The position numbers and the translations under genes are program-made. 6,168 nt of DNA from an uncultured Clostridia bacterium (GTDB taxonomy: Bacteria; Bacillota; Clostridia; Oscillospirales; Oscillospiraceae). Each line of letters begins with the position of its first letter. The first letter of the stretch is position 1. The notes under the pieces were generated by a model, which ran no database searches, had not been told where the DNA came from, and saw only the letters and a program-made list of their open reading frames with translations. The stretch is taken from positions 1-6,168 of the forward strand of contig CAMELY010000084.1 in the NCBI GenBank assembly GCA_945926565.1, in the 5' to 3' direction. Shown piece by piece: positions 4,202 through 6,168 of this stretch.

Positions 4202-4242
4202 TCTTTGTAACGGTTTGTTACTTTTCAGAGGAAGGTGTTACC

Positions 4243-5307
4243 ATGCAGCAGTGTCCATCGGCTGTCCGCCGCTTTTTTCCGGGGCGTATTCTCTCTCTCG
4301 TCCTGACGCTGGCCCTTGTCCTGACCCTGTTCTCGGCCCAGGCCCTGGCCGTTGAGGCGGAAACGGAGGAGATCACTCCCGCCGACTCCATCACCCTTTC
4401 GGTGGCGGAGCTGGACGAGCCCGGCTATGACGACAGCTTCTTCTATCTGCTGGTAGGCCAGCAGTATTATCTCAGTCTGGACGGCCAACTGCTGGTCACC
4501 GCCGGTGAGCCGGAGACGCTCATCCAGCTCGTGCGCACGGCAGCGGAGGCCTATGTGACCGAGGACACCGTCTCCTGCGCCCTGGCCGACCCGGAGCAGC
4601 TGACCCTGTGCTATGGCTACGTCTCCTTCGGCGCCAGCGATGACCTGGAGGCCGCCGCACTGGCGCTCTCCGAGCAGCTCCAGGTGACCACGGTGGAGCG
4701 GACAGTTCAGGACGAGACGGTGCCCTATGAGCAGGTTCGGGCAGAGGATCCGGAGCGCTATGTGGACGAGGCGCCGGTAGTCACCCCCGGTTCTGACGGT
4801 CTGAATCGGGTCACCTGGGAGGTCACCTGTCTCAACGGCGAATTCCAGGACGCCAAAGTGGTGGACACTCAGGTGCTGACCGAGGCGGTGGATGAGGTCA
4901 CCACCGTGGGCACTAAGGAGCGCCCCGAGTACATCTGGCCTGCCAGCGGCCGCATCTCCTCCAGATTTGGCCCCCGGAACATCGCCGTGGGCTCCAAGAA
5001 CCACAAGGGCATCGACATTGCCGCCTCCTACGGCAGCGACATTGTGGCCGCCAAGGCCGGCACCGTCATCTATTCCCAGTGGAACAGCAGCGGCTACGGT
5101 TACCTGGTCAAGATTGAGCACGAGGACGGGGACGTGACTTACTACGCCCACAACTCCTCTCTGACGGTCAGCGTCGGGGACGAGGTGCAGCAGGGGGACG
5201 TCATCGCCAAGGCGGGCTCCACCGGCCGCTCCTCCGGCACCCACTGCCACTTCGAGATCCGGGTGGACGGTACGCCGGTGAATCCGCTGGATTATCTGGA
5301 ATCTTAA
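4243..5307 (+). CDS. secreted G5 domain-containing M23 family metallopeptidase
   Basis: The 354-residue product has a Sec signal peptide (basic RR at 9-10, hydrophobic core ~16-31, cleavage likely after ALA at 36). Residues ~45-148 are an unassigned domain. A G5 domain follows at ~149-226, recognised by E-T-V-P-Y-E, the G-x-x-G-x-x-R-V-T-W-E-V-T core and the end V-D-E-V-T-T-V-G-T-K. The C-terminal M23 (LytM/lysostaphin-type) zinc peptidase domain spans ~230-354. Expected ligands are H254 and D258 (in NHKGIDIA) and H336 (in SGTHCHFEIR), with catalytic H303 (YYAHNS) and H334. All are present, so it should be active. M23 enzymes cut peptidoglycan cross-bridges or stem peptides, and G5 domains are associated with cell-wall or glycan binding. 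It likely acts in the envelope during growth or separation. It has its own promoter and terminator. An anchoring signal beyond the signal peptide is not seen. Confidence 0.95.
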   Translation: MQQCPSAVRRFFPGRILSLVLTLALVLTLFSAQALAVEAETEEITPADSITLSVAELDEPGYDDSFFYLLVGQQYYLSLDGQLLVTAGEPETLIQLVRTAAEAYVTEDTVSCALADPEQLTLCYGYVSFGASDDLEAAALALSEQLQVTTVERTVQDETVPYEQVRAEDPERYVDEAPVVTPGSDGLNRVTWEVTCLNGEFQDAKVVDTQVLTEAVDEVTTVGTKERPEYIWPASGRISSRFGPRNIAVGSKNHKGIDIAASYGSDIVAAKAGTVIYSQWNSSGYGYLVKIEHEDGDVTYYAHNSSLTVSVGDEVQQGDVIAKAGSTGRSSGTHCHFEIRVDGTPVNPLDYLES

Positions 5308-5318
5308 ATACATATGGC

Positions 5319-5358
5319 AATGCCGCAGGACGGGCTCGTTCTGCGGCATTTTGCTTTT
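5319..5358. terminator. Rho-independent terminator after the M23 peptidase gene
   Basis: A 14-bp stem (5319-5332 with 5337-5350, starting AATGCCGCAG, one G-T pair) with a 4-nt loop begins 11 nt after the stop codon and is followed by TTTTGCTTTT. On the minus strand it lies 35 nt beyond the aroD stop, preceded by A runs but with a weak T tract, so it probably insulates both convergent genes and works best for the plus strand. Confidence 0.85.
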
Positions 5359-5385
5359 CAAAACAGCGTATACGTTTGTCTCCCG

Positions 5386-6147
5386 TCACTCGCAGGCCAG
5401 CGCCAGCAGCTCCAGCACCTGAGCCAGCTTCCCCGCCTCCACCTGTCCCGGTGCGGAGGCCCGGGCGGCTGAGCCGAAGGTGAGGGCGGAGCCGAACACC
5501 TCGCCGGAGAGGCGGCTCACCGCCCCCAGGGCCCCCATGCTCATGGTGACCACCGGCCGGGCTGCTGCGCGGCTGCGGGCCCGGGTGGCAGAGAGCAAGG
5601 TGAGCACATCCTCCGGGCTGCGGGGCATGACGGCAATCTTGGAGAGATCCGCCCCCAGCTCCTCCATCTTTTCCAGCCGGGCCACCAGCTCCGCCTCAGG
5701 GGGCGTCTTGTCAAAATCGTGGTTGGAGAGAACCACCTTCACGCCCTTTTCATGGCAGAAAGCAATCAGCTCCCCCACCAGCTCGTCCCCGGTGAAGGCC
5801 TCGATGTCCATCAGATCCACCAGGCCGCTCTCCGCCAGGGTGCGGATGACGCGGGCGTAGCCCTCCTCTGAGATGGGCCGCTGTCCGCCCTCTTTCGCCG
5901 TGCGGAAGGTGGCCAGAATGGGCAGCTCCCCCAGGGTCTCCCGGAGGGCCTTCGCCGCCTCCAGCAGCTTCCCTGCATCCTCCACATCGCCGTACCAGTC
6001 CAGCCGCCATTCCGCCAGGTCGGCAGGGACGGACTGCACCTGCTCCGCCTCGGCCAGCAGCTGCTCCAGCGTCTCCCCCAGGACGGGGACAATGATCTTT
6101 GGACGGCCTGTCCCAATGGAGAGGCCCCGCACGATTACCGGTTCCAC
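5386..6147 (-). CDS. aroD: type I 3-dehydroquinate dehydratase
   Basis: AroD converts 3-dehydroquinate to 3-dehydroshikimate by Schiff-base chemistry, the third step of the shikimate pathway to aromatic amino acids, in the cytoplasm. The 253-residue protein (GTG start at 6147) fits the type I family length. The start at 6147 is preferred because AGGAGG lies 7 nt upstream; an alternative GTG at 6153 would leave only 1 nt. With this start, residue numbers match the Salmonella enzyme: E46 and R48 (EWRLD), R82 and E86 (TFRTAKE), H143 (SNHDFDKT) and the Schiff-base lysine K170 (DLSKIAVMPRS). R212, S231 and Q235 (SR, ASAPGQ) are one below the reference numbers. The fingerprints MSMG..G..SRL.GE.FGS and LTFG...ASAPGQ are intact. 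The gene is convergent with the M23 peptidase and may be the last member of a minus-strand unit extending right of the window. No frameshift or missing key residue is seen. Confidence 0.97.
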   Translation of the reverse strand: MEPVIVRGLSIGTGRPKIIVPVLGETLEQLLAEAEQVQSVPADLAEWRLDWYGDVEDAGKLLEAAKALRETLGELPILATFRTAKEGGQRPISEEGYARVIRTLAESGLVDLMDIEAFTGDELVGELIAFCHEKGVKVVLSNHDFDKTPPEAELVARLEKMEELGADLSKIAVMPRSPEDVLTLLSATRARSRAAARPVVTMSMGALGAVSRLSGEVFGSALTFGSAARASAPGQVEAGKLAQVLELLALACE

Positions 6148-6154
6148 AGTCACC

Positions 6155-6160
6155 CCTCCT
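6155..6160 (-). promoter_or_regulatory. ribosome binding site that decides the aroD start
   Basis: On the minus strand AGGAGG (6160-6155) is 7 nt before the GTG at 6147 and only 1 nt before the in-frame GTG at 6153, so the inner start is favoured. A TGA at 6162-6160 just before it, overlapping the A of AGGAGG, could be the stop codon of the preceding gene, which would mean tight operon packing. The window ends too soon to tell. Confidence 0.6.
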
Positions 6161-6168
6161 CAGATGCC

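Noticed and set aside
4225..5361. 378-codon open frame on the minus strand opposite the M23 peptidase gene
   Set aside because: It is antisense to an unmistakable G5-M23 gene, runs across its promoter leader and terminator, and has no recognisable motifs.

Overview
The window looks like a chromosomal segment from a GC-rich gut Clostridium relative, most likely the Oscillospiraceae (Flavonifractor / Pseudoflavonifractor / Lawsonibacter-like). This is an inference from the high GC third positions, strong AGGAGG-type ribosome binding sites, sigma-A promoters of Firmicutes type, and a G5-M23 cell-wall peptidase beside a type I 3-dehydroquinate dehydratase. No sequence search was possible.

Left part (1-1900): a 3' trailer from outside the window carries a perfect short hairpin and then a strong hairpin terminator. 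Convergent to it, on the minus strand, lies a 553-residue membrane-anchored extracytoplasmic protein of unknown function with three internal repeats and its own extended -10 promoter.

Middle (1900-3370): a tight four-gene minus-strand operon. It starts with a MerR-type regulator that has a C-terminal two-helix membrane domain. Two tiny proteins follow (82 and 85 aa), each of which is essentially that membrane domain alone, and the last gene is a YbjQ/UPF0145 protein. The membrane module therefore occurs three times in tandem, once fused to a DNA-binding domain. A 23-bp exact DNA repeat and a shared C-terminal motif (GELDEA.KY) show duplication. This is the most interesting gene system in the window: a probable membrane-tethered MerR regulator with paralogous partner subunits.

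Divergent intergenic region (3367-3770): about 280 bp are packed with perfect, mostly short-loop inverted repeats. Three of them are enclosed by an outer 7-bp stem, so the segment can fold as a compact four-way junction. A sigma-A promoter then drives a small two-helix membrane protein (3771-4070, plus strand).

Right part (4071-6168): a consensus-like promoter precedes a secreted G5-domain M23 peptidase (plus strand), which ends at a good hairpin terminator. The convergent minus-strand gene is aroD (shikimate pathway, type I enzyme), with all key catalytic residues visible. The stop codon of a further upstream gene may lie at the very edge of the window.
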